The notes under the pieces were generated by a model. That model was not told the DNA's origin, searched no databases, and saw only the letters and a list, made by a program, of their open reading frames with translations. From contig CAWKCG010000014.1 in the NCBI GenBank assembly GCA_963847965.1, positions 1 to 64,000 of the forward strand: DNA of 64,000 nt, given 5' to 3'. Each line of letters begins with the position of its first letter. The first letter of the stretch is position 1. The position numbers were made by a program, and so were the translations under genes. This document shows, one piece after another, positions 41,043-49,746 of this stretch. The DNA is from Palsa-504 sp963847965. Its GTDB lineage: Bacteria > Actinomycetota > Actinomycetes > Streptosporangiales > Streptosporangiaceae.

Positions 41043-41270
41043 TCATGACCGCTCGGCCGTGGCGCGTCTGAAGGTCTTGACGCTCTGGTGGGTGACGGTG
41101 CCGGGTGGGCAGCCGCAGCTTGACCGCAGCACGAGCTCGGTCGGCAATAGCTGCACGGCGGGGGACAGGCCCGGGTGGGCGATGCGGTCGAGCAGCCGGG
41201 CGCAGGCGCGCTCGCCCAGCAGGCGCATCGGCTGGCGGACCGTGGTGAGCGGCTCGATCGGCGGCGTTGC
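41043..41270 (-). pseudogene. LacI-family regulator, C-terminal remnant
   Basis: About 70 residues match the end of a LacI-type effector domain: PPIEPLTTVRQPMRLLGERACARLLDRIAHPG, then LLPTELVLRSSCGCPPG. The LTTVRQP-GE-A-LL and LPTELVLRSSC patterns are characteristic. The HTH and most of the sugar-binding domain are missing. Upstream in the same frame lies only a LacI-type operator and unrelated sequence. It is a deletion remnant, not a working gene. Confidence 0.8.
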
Positions 41271-41292
41271 CGTGTTCGGTGGGGGCCCGAGA

Positions 41293-41306
41293 TGTAAGCG
41301 CTTACA
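41293..41306. promoter_or_regulatory. LacI/CcpA-type operator palindrome
   Basis: TGTAAGCGCTTACA is a perfect 14-bp palindrome with the central CG of LacI-family operators. It sits just upstream of the LacI remnant and about 150 bases before the trpB2-like gene. Confidence 0.7.
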
Positions 41307-41455
41307 GCAAAATCTCGGCGGGCTCACGGTAACCCCCGGGACCGGGGGCGTCAAGGTAGGTCCTGGCTGCGGGGGCTTTGGTAGGTGAGATGAGGCGGCT
41401 GTTGCGGTGTTCGGGGTGAGGCGTATGGTTCGGGAAAGTATCGAAGGAGGATGTC

Positions 41456-42823
41456 GTGACCGAACGCACCAAGATCACCCTGGATGAGTCCGAGATCCCG
41501 CGCCAGTGGTACAACGTGATCCCCGACCTGCCCTCTCCGCCGCCCCCGCCGCTGCACCCGGGAACGGGCCAGCCGGTCGGCCCGGGAGACCTCGCGCCGC
41601 TGTTCCCGATGGCGCTGATCCTGCAGGAGGTGTCCGGCGACTCCTTCATCGACATCCCCGCGGAGGTGCTCGACGTCTACCGGCTGTGGCGGCCGACCCC
41701 GCTGTACCGCGCGCATCGGCTGGAGAAGGCGCTCAACACCCCGGCGCGGATCTACTACAAGTACGAAGGGGTGTCCCCGGCCGGGTCGCACAAGCCGAAC
41801 ACCGCGGTCCCGCAGGCCTTCTACAACGCGGCGGAGGGCACCAAGCGGCTCACCACCGAGACCGGCGCCGGGCAGTGGGGCAGCGCGCTGGCCTTCGCCT
41901 GCTCGCAGTTCGGCATCGACTGCGAGGTCTGGATGGTCCGCGCCTCCTACGACCAGAAGCCCTACCGGCGCACCATGATGGAGACCTGGGGCGCCACCGT
42001 GCACCCCAGCCCGTCCCGGGCCACCACCGCCGGCGCGGCCGTCCTCGCGGCCGACCCGGACTCGCCGGGCAGCCTGGGCATCGCGATCAGCGAGGCTGTC
42101 GAGGCGGCCGGCGGCAGCGCGGACACCAGGTACGCGCTCGGCAGCGTGCTCAACCACGTGCTGATGCACCAGACGGTGATCGGCCAGGAGGCCATCAAGC
42201 AGTTCCACGTGGCGGGTGAGTCTATGCCGGACCTCATCGTCGGCTGCACCGGAGGCGGTTCGAACTTCGCGGGCCTGTTCCTGCCGTTCCTGCGGGAGAA
42301 GCTGGCCGGGCGGGCCAACCCGGTGATCCGCGCGGTCGAGCCGACGGCCGCTCCGTCGTTCACCCGCGGGATCTACGCGTACGACTTCGGCGACACGGCC
42401 GGGTTCACGCCGCTGCTGAAGATGCACACCCTCGGCCACGGGTTCATCCCCGCGCCCGTGCACGCCGGCGGGCTGCGCTACCACGGCATGTCGCCGCTGC
42501 TGTCGCATATGTACGAGCTGGGCATGTTCGAGGCGGTGGCCAAGCCGCAGCGGGAGTGCTTCGCCGCCGCGGTGGCCTTCGCCAGGACCGAGGGCATCAT
42601 CCCCGCGCCTGAGCCGTCGCACGCGCTCGCGGTCGTCATCGAGGAGGCCAAGCGGTGCGCCGAGACCGGCGAGCCGAAGGTGATCCTCTCCGCGCTGTGC
42701 GGCCACGGGCACTTCGACATGGCGGCCTACGAGCAGTACCTGCAGGGGAACATGGTCGACTACGACCTCCCGCAGGAGCGCATCGACGCCGCGATCGCCA
42801 ACCTGCCCGTGGTCGGCGGGTAA
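41456..42823 (+). CDS. TrpB2-like tryptophan synthase beta subunit
   Basis: This 455-residue PLP enzyme belongs to the TrpB2 branch (longer than TrpB1, with an N-terminal extension WYNVIPDLPSPPPPPLHP). The PLP lysine is in YEGVSPAGSHKPNTAV, and the phosphate-binding loop is GCTGGGSNFAG. The ETGAGQWGSALA segment is the conserved catalytic region with Glu. It condenses indole with serine. TrpB2 proteins usually act without TrpA or salvage indole (family knowledge), and no trpA is nearby. The start is GTG 41456 with an excellent AAGGAGG. It converges on a DAHP synthase gene, 10 bases between stops. Confidence 0.9.
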   Translation: MTERTKITLDESEIPRQWYNVIPDLPSPPPPPLHPGTGQPVGPGDLAPLFPMALILQEVSGDSFIDIPAEVLDVYRLWRPTPLYRAHRLEKALNTPARIYYKYEGVSPAGSHKPNTAVPQAFYNAAEGTKRLTTETGAGQWGSALAFACSQFGIDCEVWMVRASYDQKPYRRTMMETWGATVHPSPSRATTAGAAVLAADPDSPGSLGIAISEAVEAAGGSADTRYALGSVLNHVLMHQTVIGQEAIKQFHVAGESMPDLIVGCTGGGSNFAGLFLPFLREKLAGRANPVIRAVEPTAAPSFTRGIYAYDFGDTAGFTPLLKMHTLGHGFIPAPVHAGGLRYHGMSPLLSHMYELGMFEAVAKPQRECFAAAVAFARTEGIIPAPEPSHALAVVIEEAKRCAETGEPKVILSALCGHGHFDMAAYEQYLQGNMVDYDLPQERIDAAIANLPVVGG

Positions 42824-42833
42824 GACCGGGAGG

Positions 42834-43931
42834 TCAGCGGGGGCTTGGGGCGTGCACCACCGTTCGTTCGGCAGATAAGGATTTTCTGCGGTCACGGACC
42901 GCGGCGGCCAGGTCGCGCAGTACGGCGGCGGTCGTGTCAATGTTCATGCAGGCGTCGGTGACGCTCTGGCCGTAGGTGAGCGTGGCCGGGGGCCCCGGCT
43001 TCTGCCTGCCCTCGCGCAGGAAGCTCTCCAGCATGACGCCGGTCAGGCCGTGCTCCCCCGCGGCCACCTGCTCGGCGAGGCAGGCCGCCACCAGCGGCTG
43101 GCGGCGGTGGTCCTTCCCGCTGTTGTCGTGGCTGGCGTCGACCATCACGCGCCGCGGCAGGCCGGCGTCCGCGATCAGGTCCAGCGCCTTGGCGGTGTGG
43201 CTGGCCTCGTAATTCGGGCCGGTCCGGCCGCCGCGCAGGATCACGTGCGTGTCAGGGTTCCCGGCCGTGGTCACGACCGCGGCCGCGCCGTTGGGGGTGA
43301 CGCCGAAGAACGTGTGCGCGGTGGCCGAGGCGCGGCACGCGTCGACCGCGACCTGGATGTCCCCGTCGGTGCCGTTCTTGAAGCCGACCGGCATGGACAG
43401 GCCCGAGGCGAGCTGCCGGTGGACCTGGCTTTCGGTGGTGCGGGCGCCGATCGCGCCCCAGGTCACCGCGTCCGCGATGTACTGCGGGGTGATCGGGTCC
43501 AGCCACTCGCAGCCCACGGGCAGGCCGCGGGCGACGATGTCGAGCAGGAGCCTGCGCGCGGTGCGCAGGCCGCGGTGCACGTCGTGGCCGCCGTCCATGT
43601 CCGGGTCGTTGATCAGGCCCTTCCAGCCGGTCACCGTGCGCGGCTTCTCGAAGTACACCCGCATCACGATCAGCAGGTCGTTCTCGCGCTGGTGCCGCAC
43701 CTCGGCCAGCCGGCGCGCGTACTCCAGGGCCGCGGCCGGGTCGTGCACCGAGCACGGTCCGACGATCACCAGCAGGCGGTCGTCGGACCCGTCGAGCACG
43801 GCGCGGACTTCGGTGCGAGTGCGCTCCACCGTGGCGGCCGCCTCGTCGGCGAGCGGCAGTTCGTCGAGCAGAGCCGCCGGGGACAGCAGCGGCTCGTAGC
43901 CGGTGATCCGGGTATCCCTGGTGCGCGGCAT
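42834..43931 (-). CDS. 3-deoxy-7-phosphoheptulonate synthase (class I, AroF/G/H type)
   Basis: This is the first enzyme of the shikimate pathway, condensing phosphoenolpyruvate with erythrose-4-phosphate. It is 365 residues, with class I motifs LLVIVGPCSVHDPAAALEYARRL, MRVYFEKPRTVTGWKGLINDP and GARTTESQVHRQLASGLSMPVGFKNGT, and the metal-site DASHDNSGKDH. Class I enzymes of this type are usually feedback-inhibited by one aromatic amino acid. Many actinomycetes rely instead on a class II enzyme, so this may be an extra copy. The start is ATG 43931 after GGAGGAGACG. The upstream 54-codon extension is ignored. Confidence 0.92.
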   Translation of the reverse strand: MPRTRDTRITGYEPLLSPAALLDELPLADEAAATVERTRTEVRAVLDGSDDRLLVIVGPCSVHDPAAALEYARRLAEVRHQRENDLLIVMRVYFEKPRTVTGWKGLINDPDMDGGHDVHRGLRTARRLLLDIVARGLPVGCEWLDPITPQYIADAVTWGAIGARTTESQVHRQLASGLSMPVGFKNGTDGDIQVAVDACRASATAHTFFGVTPNGAAAVVTTAGNPDTHVILRGGRTGPNYEASHTAKALDLIADAGLPRRVMVDASHDNSGKDHRRQPLVAACLAEQVAAGEHGLTGVMLESFLREGRQKPGPPATLTYGQSVTDACMNIDTTAAVLRDLAAAVRDRRKSLSAERTVVHAPSPR

Positions 43932-44316
43932 CACGCGCGTCTCCTCCCGGGCGGGCCGCTTGCCCGGTCGCCGGGAGCCAGCACGCCCATTACCGACAGG
44001 GCTCACCTGTCGTGGTCCTTGGCTCCAGGCGGTGGTCAGCGCACGCACGCACGCCTGGCTCCGCCGGGAGCCAGGGTAAAGCGCGAATACCACCGCGACG
44101 ACACGCGACCGATGCTACACCTTGTACCGTGCGGCCCGGTGGCCCGGTCTGCGTCTGCGTTTGCGTGAGCGCACGCTGGGGAGTTCTCGGCGCGGGCACA
44201 CGATCCGCCTATCGGATTCCCAGGATGACCTGGGAAGCTGGTTCGGCGCGATACCGCTGCGCGCAGGCCCGGGGCCAAGGCCGGGGCCACACCTCGACCA
44301 AGGGGAGGCACCTGCC
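43932..44316. other. Intergenic region between the DAHP synthase and glycosyltransferase genes
   Basis: This is 385 bases without a supported gene. It must hold the divergent promoters. Two hairpins are visible: CGACAGG/CCTGTCG around GCTCA (43994-44012), and CCTGGCTCC/GGAGCCAGG around GCCG (44054-44075). CGCCGGGAGCCAG occurs twice (43969, 44062). On the minus strand both hairpins precede the DAHP synthase start. No Trp/Phe/Tyr-rich leader peptide was seen. Confidence 0.5.
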
Positions 44317-46139
44317 TTGGCACGTCCGGTCATCACGTCGGAGGCTGTGACGCCGTCCGACGTCGCTGCCGCGCGGGATGGGACGGACGGGGGCGGTGGC
44401 GCACGGCGTTCGGCGCTGCGGTGGGGCCTGCTGCTGGTCGCGGGGTGGCTGATCCAGGCCGGGCTGCGCGCGTGGTTCAGCCGGGCACAGATCGTGCCGC
44501 TGGCCAACCCCGACGAGCCCGCCTACCTGATCGCGGCGCGGGTCCTCGCGGGCGGCCCCGGGGCCGACTTCTCCGGCTCCACGCTGTACCAGGTTGGGTA
44601 TCCGCTGCTGATCACGCCGGTGTACTGGTTCACCCACAACCCGGTCACCGTGTACCGCGCGGTGCTGATGATCAACGCGGCGGTCAGCGCCTTGCTCATG
44701 CCGCTGGCCTACGTGGCGGGCCGGCGGCTCGGGCTGGGGCGCCCGGCGGCCTACGGCGCGGCCGCGCTGACCGCCACCGTGCCTGCGGGGTTCTTCTACA
44801 GCGAGTACGCGATGACCGACGCGATCTTCCCGGTCGTCGTGGTGGGCTGGCTGCTTTCTGTGCACGGCTGGCTGACCGCCTCGTCGGTGCGGGGACGGTA
44901 CGCGGCGGCGATCGGCTCTGCGCTGCTCGCCGGGTACGCGTACGCGATCCATCTGAGGGGCCTGGTGATCGTGATCGCCTACGCGGCGCTGGGCGTCCTG
45001 ATCGCGTGGCGTCGCCTGGCGTCGCGCCGGACCGTCGTCGCGGCCGGCGCAGCCCTGCTGGTCAGTGTCGGCGCGGCGTGGGTACTGAACCGCTACCTGG
45101 CCGAGGCGATGTACCCCGAAGGGGCTCGGAGCCTGGGCGAGCAGATGGCGACCCGGGTGGGCAGCGTGCACGGCGCGATCAGCGTGCTCGAGATGGCGGC
45201 CGGCCAGATATGGCGGCTGGTGCTCGACGGCTGGGGCATCTCGGGGATCGGCCTGGTCGCCACCACGGCCGTGGCCGTGCGGCGCGGGATCCGCGCCGAC
45301 GCCCGGATCATGGCGGCGCTTGCGGTGGTGGTCACCGTCCTGACGGCCTGCACCGCGCCCGCCGCGCTTCCCCCTGACCAGTCGCAGACCTGGGCGTCCG
45401 GGCGCTACCTGGACGGCATGATCGTGGCGTTCTTCCTGGTCGGCGTAGTGGTGCTGCTGCGGGCGAGCCGCCGGGACATCTTGTTGTGCGCGGCGGGCGC
45501 GGCGGGGGTGACCGTGCTGGCCGCGATGGTCGTGGCGGTCTACGCGGGCTCGTCCCTGCCCACGAACGGGTTCGGGTACTCGTTCAACTTCGCCGAGCCG
45601 GCCGTGCTGACCCAGAACTGGAACCAGGCCAGCGTGGCGCTGGCGACGGGGGTCGCGCTCGGCCTGCTCGGGGTCGCGGTCCTGGCCGTCCTCGCCGCCC
45701 GCCGCTGGCGCGCGGCGGTGCCGGCGTGCTGGCGGTGCCGGCCTTGCTGGCCGGGTGCCTGGGGTTCGCGGCGATCATGACGGTGAACCTCGTCGCCCTG
45801 ACGCAGATGACCGCCCATGTCTCCCAGGCCGCCACCGCCGCCGAGGTGGCCGATACGACCGCGCTGGTGGCGGGAAGCGGGCTGAAGCCGGGCGAGCACA
45901 TCGCCATCGCCTCGGACGTCAGCTGGGAGCTGTGGGAGCCGCTGGCCTTCGAGGTGCCCTGGACAGCTGTGCAGTTCTACAACCCGAGCGAGGCGCCTCC
46001 CGCGGACGCGACCGTGGTCGAGGTGCCCTGGCCGGCCAGCAGCCAGCCCGCGCAGGCCATCCGGCCGAAGGCCCCGGTCGGCTGGCGGATCGTCGCCGAG
46101 AACCAGGCCGCGGGGTTTGTCGTCTGGCGGCGAGCCTGA
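44317..46139 (+). pseudogene. GT-C-like membrane glycosyltransferase, frameshifted (tandem copy 1)
   Basis: This polytopic membrane protein closely resembles its downstream neighbour over its whole length. It has an N-terminal helix (LRWGLLLVAGWLIQAGLRAW), the acidic loop motif LANPDEPAYLIAARVLAGG typical of ArnT/PMT-like lipid-phosphosugar transferases, about ten further helices, and a C-terminal extracytoplasmic domain ending in WRIVAENQAAGFVVWRRA. The reading frame breaks near 45690-45725. Upstream sequence continues as LAARRWRAAV in one frame, and the rest (VLAVPALLAGCLGFAAIM onward) is in the frame one base back, consistent with a single-base deletion. The start is taken as TTG 44317 after GGGGAGG. 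It could be a real pseudogene or an assembly error. Confidence 0.7.
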
Positions 46140-46152
46140 CCCTGCCGCTGTG

Positions 46153-48069
46153 ATGTTCACCAATATCTCGGCGCCGGCGCCGTGTCGCAACAGGTTTCTG
46201 CTGGCCGGCAGGCTAGGCTGGCTGCCCGTGGTGCGTCCTGTCGACGTCGCGGGGCGGGTCGATCTCGGCGACGTGGCACCGGCACCGGCTCCGGCGGTCA
46301 CCCGGCCCGCGAGGCGCGGCCGTCAGGCGCGCCTCGCGGGCCTGCTGCTGGTCGTCGGCTGGCTGGTCCAGGCCGGGTTGCGCGCCTGGCTCAGCCGGAC
46401 GCAGACGGTGCCGCTGGCCACGCCGGATGAGGCGGCGTACCTGATCGCGGCGCGGGTGCTCGCGGGCGGGGTCCCGGCTAACTTCTCCTACTCGACGCTC
46501 TACCCGGCCGGCTACCCGCTGCTGATCGCGCCGGTGTACTGGTTCACGCACAACCCCGTCACCCTGTACCGGGCCGCGCTGATGATCAACGCGGCGGTCA
46601 GCGCCTTGCTCATGCCGCTGGCTTATGCGGCCGGCCTGCGGCTGGGGCTTGACCGTCCCGCGGCGTACGGCGTGGCCACGGTGACGGCGCTGCTGCCCGC
46701 CGGGTTGTTCTACAGCCAGTACGCGATGCCCGACGCGATCTACCCGGTCCTCGTGCTCGGCTGGCTGCTCACCGTGCACGGCTGGCTGACCGCCTCGTCG
46801 CGGCGGGGGCGGTACGCGGCGGCGATCGGGTCCGGGCTGCTGGCCGGGTACGCCGATGCGGTCCATTCCCGGGGTCTGGTCATCGTGGCGGCCTACGTGG
46901 CGGTCGGCGTCCTGATCGCCTGGCGCCGCCTCGCGCCGCGCGGCACGATGGCGGCCGCCGCGATCGCACTCGGCCTGACGCTGTGGGTGAGCTCGGTGCT
47001 CAACGGCAAGCTGGCTTCGGCGATGTACCCGAGTGGCTCGCGCAGCCTGCTGGGCGAGGTCGCCATGCGGCTGAGGAGCCCGCACGACGTTCTGCTGATC
47101 AGCGAGCAGGCGGCCGGCCAGATGTGGCGGTTCGTCCTGGACGGCTGGGGGGTCGCCGGGATCGGGCTGGTCGCCGCGGTGGTCTTCGCGCTACGGCGCG
47201 GCGCGAGGACGGACCTGAGGATCATGGCGGCCATCTCGGTGGTGGTCACCCTGGCTGTCGCCGTCACCGCGCCCGCCGCGCTCCCCCCGGATCAGTCGCT
47301 CACCTGGGCGTCGGGGCGGTACCTGGACTTCATGGTCGTCGCGTTTTTCCTGGTCGGTGCCGTGGTCCTGCTGCGGGCGGACCGGCGGCGGATCATCGTC
47401 TACGCCGCGTGCCTCGTGCCGCCGACCCTGGTGGCGGCCGTGGCGGTGGGAGCCGACGCGGGATGGTCGGTGCCTACGGCCGGGTTCGGCGGCGCGTTCG
47501 CCTTCGCCGAGCCCGCCGTGCTGACTCAGGACTGGACGCAGGCGAACGTGTTCCTGGCCACGGCGGTGGCGTTCCTCCTGTTGGCCGCTTGGGTCGGGAT
47601 CGTGCTCGCGGCCGACCGATGGGGAGGAGCGTGGGCCCACCGCCGGGCGGGCGGCTGGCCTGGACGCCGGCGTGCCGTGGTGCTGGCGGGCCTCGGGATC
47701 GCGAGCCTGGTCGCGGCGGTCCAGATGACCAGCATGATCTCGCAGGCCAGCACCTCGGCCCAGGAGGCGAACACGACCGGCCTGGTGACCGCCGGCGGCC
47801 TGAAGCCGGGCCAGTACCTGGCCGTGGACGAGGGGACCGACGCGAAGGGCGTGAGCTGGGCATCCTGGATGCCGCAGGCGTTCGAGATCGGCTGGGCGCA
47901 GCTGGAGTTCTTCAACCCCGCGACCAGCCCGCCGCCTGCCAACGCGACGGTCGTCGAGATGGAGTGGCTGCCGGGCCAGACCGCGCAGGCCAGCTGGCCC
48001 AAGGCACCGCCGGGATGGCGGATCGTGGCCTCGGATCAGGCCGCGGGCTGGGTGGCCTGGCGTAAGTGA
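46153..48069 (+). CDS. GT-C-like membrane glycosyltransferase (tandem copy 2)
   Basis: This protein of about 638 residues has roughly 11 to 12 membrane helices and a soluble C-terminal region. It shares long identical stretches with copy 1 (YPLLIAPVYWFTHNPVT, MINAAVSALLMPLAY, PAALPPDQS-TWASGRYLD). The first extracytoplasmic loop has TPDEAAYLIAARVLAGG, the acidic pair expected of a GT-C catalytic base. It probably transfers a sugar from a polyprenyl phosphate carrier to a cell-envelope acceptor; donor and acceptor are unknown. The start is uncertain: ATG 46153 is taken, but GTGs near 46228 are possible and none has a clear ribosome site. The 3' 158 bases overlap the run-on tail of the opposite-strand B3/4 gene. 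Confidence 0.75.
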   Translation: MFTNISAPAPCRNRFLLAGRLGWLPVVRPVDVAGRVDLGDVAPAPAPAVTRPARRGRQARLAGLLLVVGWLVQAGLRAWLSRTQTVPLATPDEAAYLIAARVLAGGVPANFSYSTLYPAGYPLLIAPVYWFTHNPVTLYRAALMINAAVSALLMPLAYAAGLRLGLDRPAAYGVATVTALLPAGLFYSQYAMPDAIYPVLVLGWLLTVHGWLTASSRRGRYAAAIGSGLLAGYADAVHSRGLVIVAAYVAVGVLIAWRRLAPRGTMAAAAIALGLTLWVSSVLNGKLASAMYPSGSRSLLGEVAMRLRSPHDVLLISEQAAGQMWRFVLDGWGVAGIGLVAAVVFALRRGARTDLRIMAAISVVVTLAVAVTAPAALPPDQSLTWASGRYLDFMVVAFFLVGAVVLLRADRRRIIVYAACLVPPTLVAAVAVGADAGWSVPTAGFGGAFAFAEPAVLTQDWTQANVFLATAVAFLLLAAWVGIVLAADRWGGAWAHRRAGGWPGRRRAVVLAGLGIASLVAAVQMTSMISQASTSAQEANTTGLVTAGGLKPGQYLAVDEGTDAKGVSWASWMPQAFEIGWAQLEFFNPATSPPPANATVVEMEWLPGQTAQASWPKAPPGWRIVASDQAAGWVAWRK

Positions 48070-48871
48070 GGCGCGGAGGTTGAGCGGCGCGGCGGTGGCG
48101 TGCGAGCACGGAGCGGCCGAACACGAGCACCTGACCCGGACCGGCGGTTTGCCGCTCGCGGCCCTCGCGTAACGGCTGCAGCGCGAAGCGGGGCGAGGCC
48201 GCGGTCAGGACCTGGACCGACGGCGTGACGGACCAGACGGCTTCCAGCTCGGCGACCAGGGCCGCGGTGAGTTCGGCGATGTCGCGCGGCGCCTGATCGT
48301 GGAGTGCTTCGGCCACGATCAGGGCGCTGGCGGTGGAGTGCCTCACCGCGGACCGGCCGCTCTGCCGGTTCGTCCAGCGCCGGGCGTGCGCCTGCCCGGC
48401 CAGGTCCGCGAAGATCACCTCGCCGGCGGCCGGGTGCTCGACCTCGCCTGCGAACGTAAGGTAGTCCTCGTCCCCGGCGGCGTACCGCACCTCGAGCGGG
48501 CCGCTGATGGCGGAGACGTCGAAGACGGCCACCGGGATGGCGTAGGCCAGCGAGACCGCGTTGCACAAGTCGACGAGCGGATGCAGCCCGGGCAGGCTCC
48601 CTTCCTTGCGGAACCTCCGCAGCAGCGACTCCGACGCGCAGCGGTACTGGGTCGGCTTCAGCCCCATCGTCGCGAACGCCCGCCGCCAGGCCTGGATCTC
48701 CGGCATCTCCCCTTCCGCGCCGACCGCGGCCAGCCGCGACTTGGCGATGACGGCGAACCGGTCGGCCGCCGGTCCGGACTCGGCCTCGGCGGTGATGCCC
48801 TGGACGTACAGGGCCGCGGGAACCAGCTGCGGGAAGTCACGCCAGATGTCACCGGCATGCTGGAAATGCAC
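47912..48871 (-). CDS. B3/4 domain protein (PheRS beta-like tRNA-binding domain)
   Basis: From GTG 48871, which follows GGGAGG, this frame encodes a stand-alone B3/B4 domain like that of phenylalanyl-tRNA synthetase beta. Segments include IQAWRRAFATMGLKPTQYRCASESLLRRFR, LHPLVDLCNAVSLAYAIPVAVFD, EVIFADLAGQAHARRWTNRQSGRSAV and TASALIVAEALHD. Stand-alone B3/4 proteins are thought to edit mischarged tRNA or bind ligands; the function here is not established. The domain ends near 48150. The last 70 or so residues are a run-on antisense to the glycosyltransferase gene. Upstream the same frame continues without a stop into a truncated EamA gene. Confidence 0.75.
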   Translation of the reverse strand: MHFQHAGDIWRDFPQLVPAALYVQGITAEAESGPAADRFAVIAKSRLAAVGAEGEMPEIQAWRRAFATMGLKPTQYRCASESLLRRFRKEGSLPGLHPLVDLCNAVSLAYAIPVAVFDVSAISGPLEVRYAAGDEDYLTFAGEVEHPAAGEVIFADLAGQAHARRWTNRQSGRSAVRHSTASALIVAEALHDQAPRDIAELTAALVAELEAVWSVTPSVQVLTAASPRFALQPLREGRERQTAGPGQVLVFGRSVLARHRRAAQPPRLTYARPPSPRPDPRPRSAIPAVPWASWPARSGPAATPSRRPSRWQAAGWSRG

Positions 48872-49681
48872 GAATCCTCCCGGTTGGATGCACCTTAGTT
48901 TGTCTTCAGGTCTGGCGCGGGCCGCCCTGTCGGGCCTGGCGCGGGCCGCGCCTTCGGGCCACAGGACGAAGGCCACCGCGGTGACCGCGACACCAAGGTA
49001 ACCGATGGCGAGCCAGTCCTGGTGCCCGAGGCGGGCGGTGGCGGTCGGGCCCTCGCGTACCAGCCCGATCGCACCGAATATCACCGCCGCGAGCCAGGTG
49101 GCATGGACCGACACTCCCCACGGGCCGTGCCTGCCGAGGACCGGTATGGCCAGCAAGGTGAACGCGGCCTCGCACCCGAAGACCACGACCGCCCAGGCGA
49201 CGCCGACACCGTCGGTGCGGCCTACGCCTTGCACCAGGGCGGCGCCGCAGGTCACCACCAGGGCGGCGGTGACCAGGACCCGGCGCGGCCTTGATCCTTC
49301 GAGCACCGGCCCGATCACGGCCAGCAGCGAGGGAACACAGGCCACTCCTACGCCGAGGACGGCGGGTTCGGCGTGGCGGGACCCCGCCACCAGCGCGACG
49401 TTGAACAGCACCAGGCCCGTCACCGCGATGCCCACCAGCCACAGCCATTCCTCGCCGCGGGGCCGGACCAGCCGACGGCCGGTCAGCCGAGCCAGGACGA
49501 GCAGGATGAGGCACGCCATGGCGTACCGAAGCGCCTCGGCGGTGAACACCGGCGCCCCCGCGAGCACGGCCGAGACCGCCACGCTGCCGCCCACGCAGAT
49601 CATGGCGCCGGCCCCGGCCGCGGCGCCGACCATCGAGGGCTGGCCTGCCGCGCGGACTCCGGGAGCGCGAAGAGCTGGCAT
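48872..49681 (-). pseudogene. EamA/DMT-family transporter, C-terminally truncated and in frame with the B3/4 gene
   Basis: This is about 270 residues with seven or eight membrane helices of a drug/metabolite transporter, from MICVGGSVAVSAVLAGAPVFTAEALRYAMACLILL to IGYLGVAVTAVAFVLWPEGAARARP. EamA proteins have ten helices in two repeats. Here the second repeat breaks off after VAFVLW, where helices nine and ten should follow, and low-complexity sequence (ARARPDRAARARPEDK) leads straight into the B3/4 frame. Either a deletion removed the end together with its stop, or a fusion arose. It is divergent from a MocR regulator gene, the usual arrangement for such transporters. Confidence 0.7.
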
Positions 49682-49712
49682 GACGCCAGGCTATGGGTTC
49701 CATGGTCTAGCT

Positions 49713-49740
49713 AATAGAGCCAATAGAGCGACTTTATAAT
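49713..49740 (+). promoter_or_regulatory. Promoter and direct repeat upstream of the MocR gene
   Basis: The nine-base tandem repeat AATAGAGCC/AATAGAGCG (49713-49730) is followed by a perfect -10 box TATAAT (49735-49740), only six bases before the ATG. That spacing implies a leaderless transcript. Direct repeats are typical MocR operator elements. Confidence 0.55.
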
Positions 49741-49746
49741 GGACCA

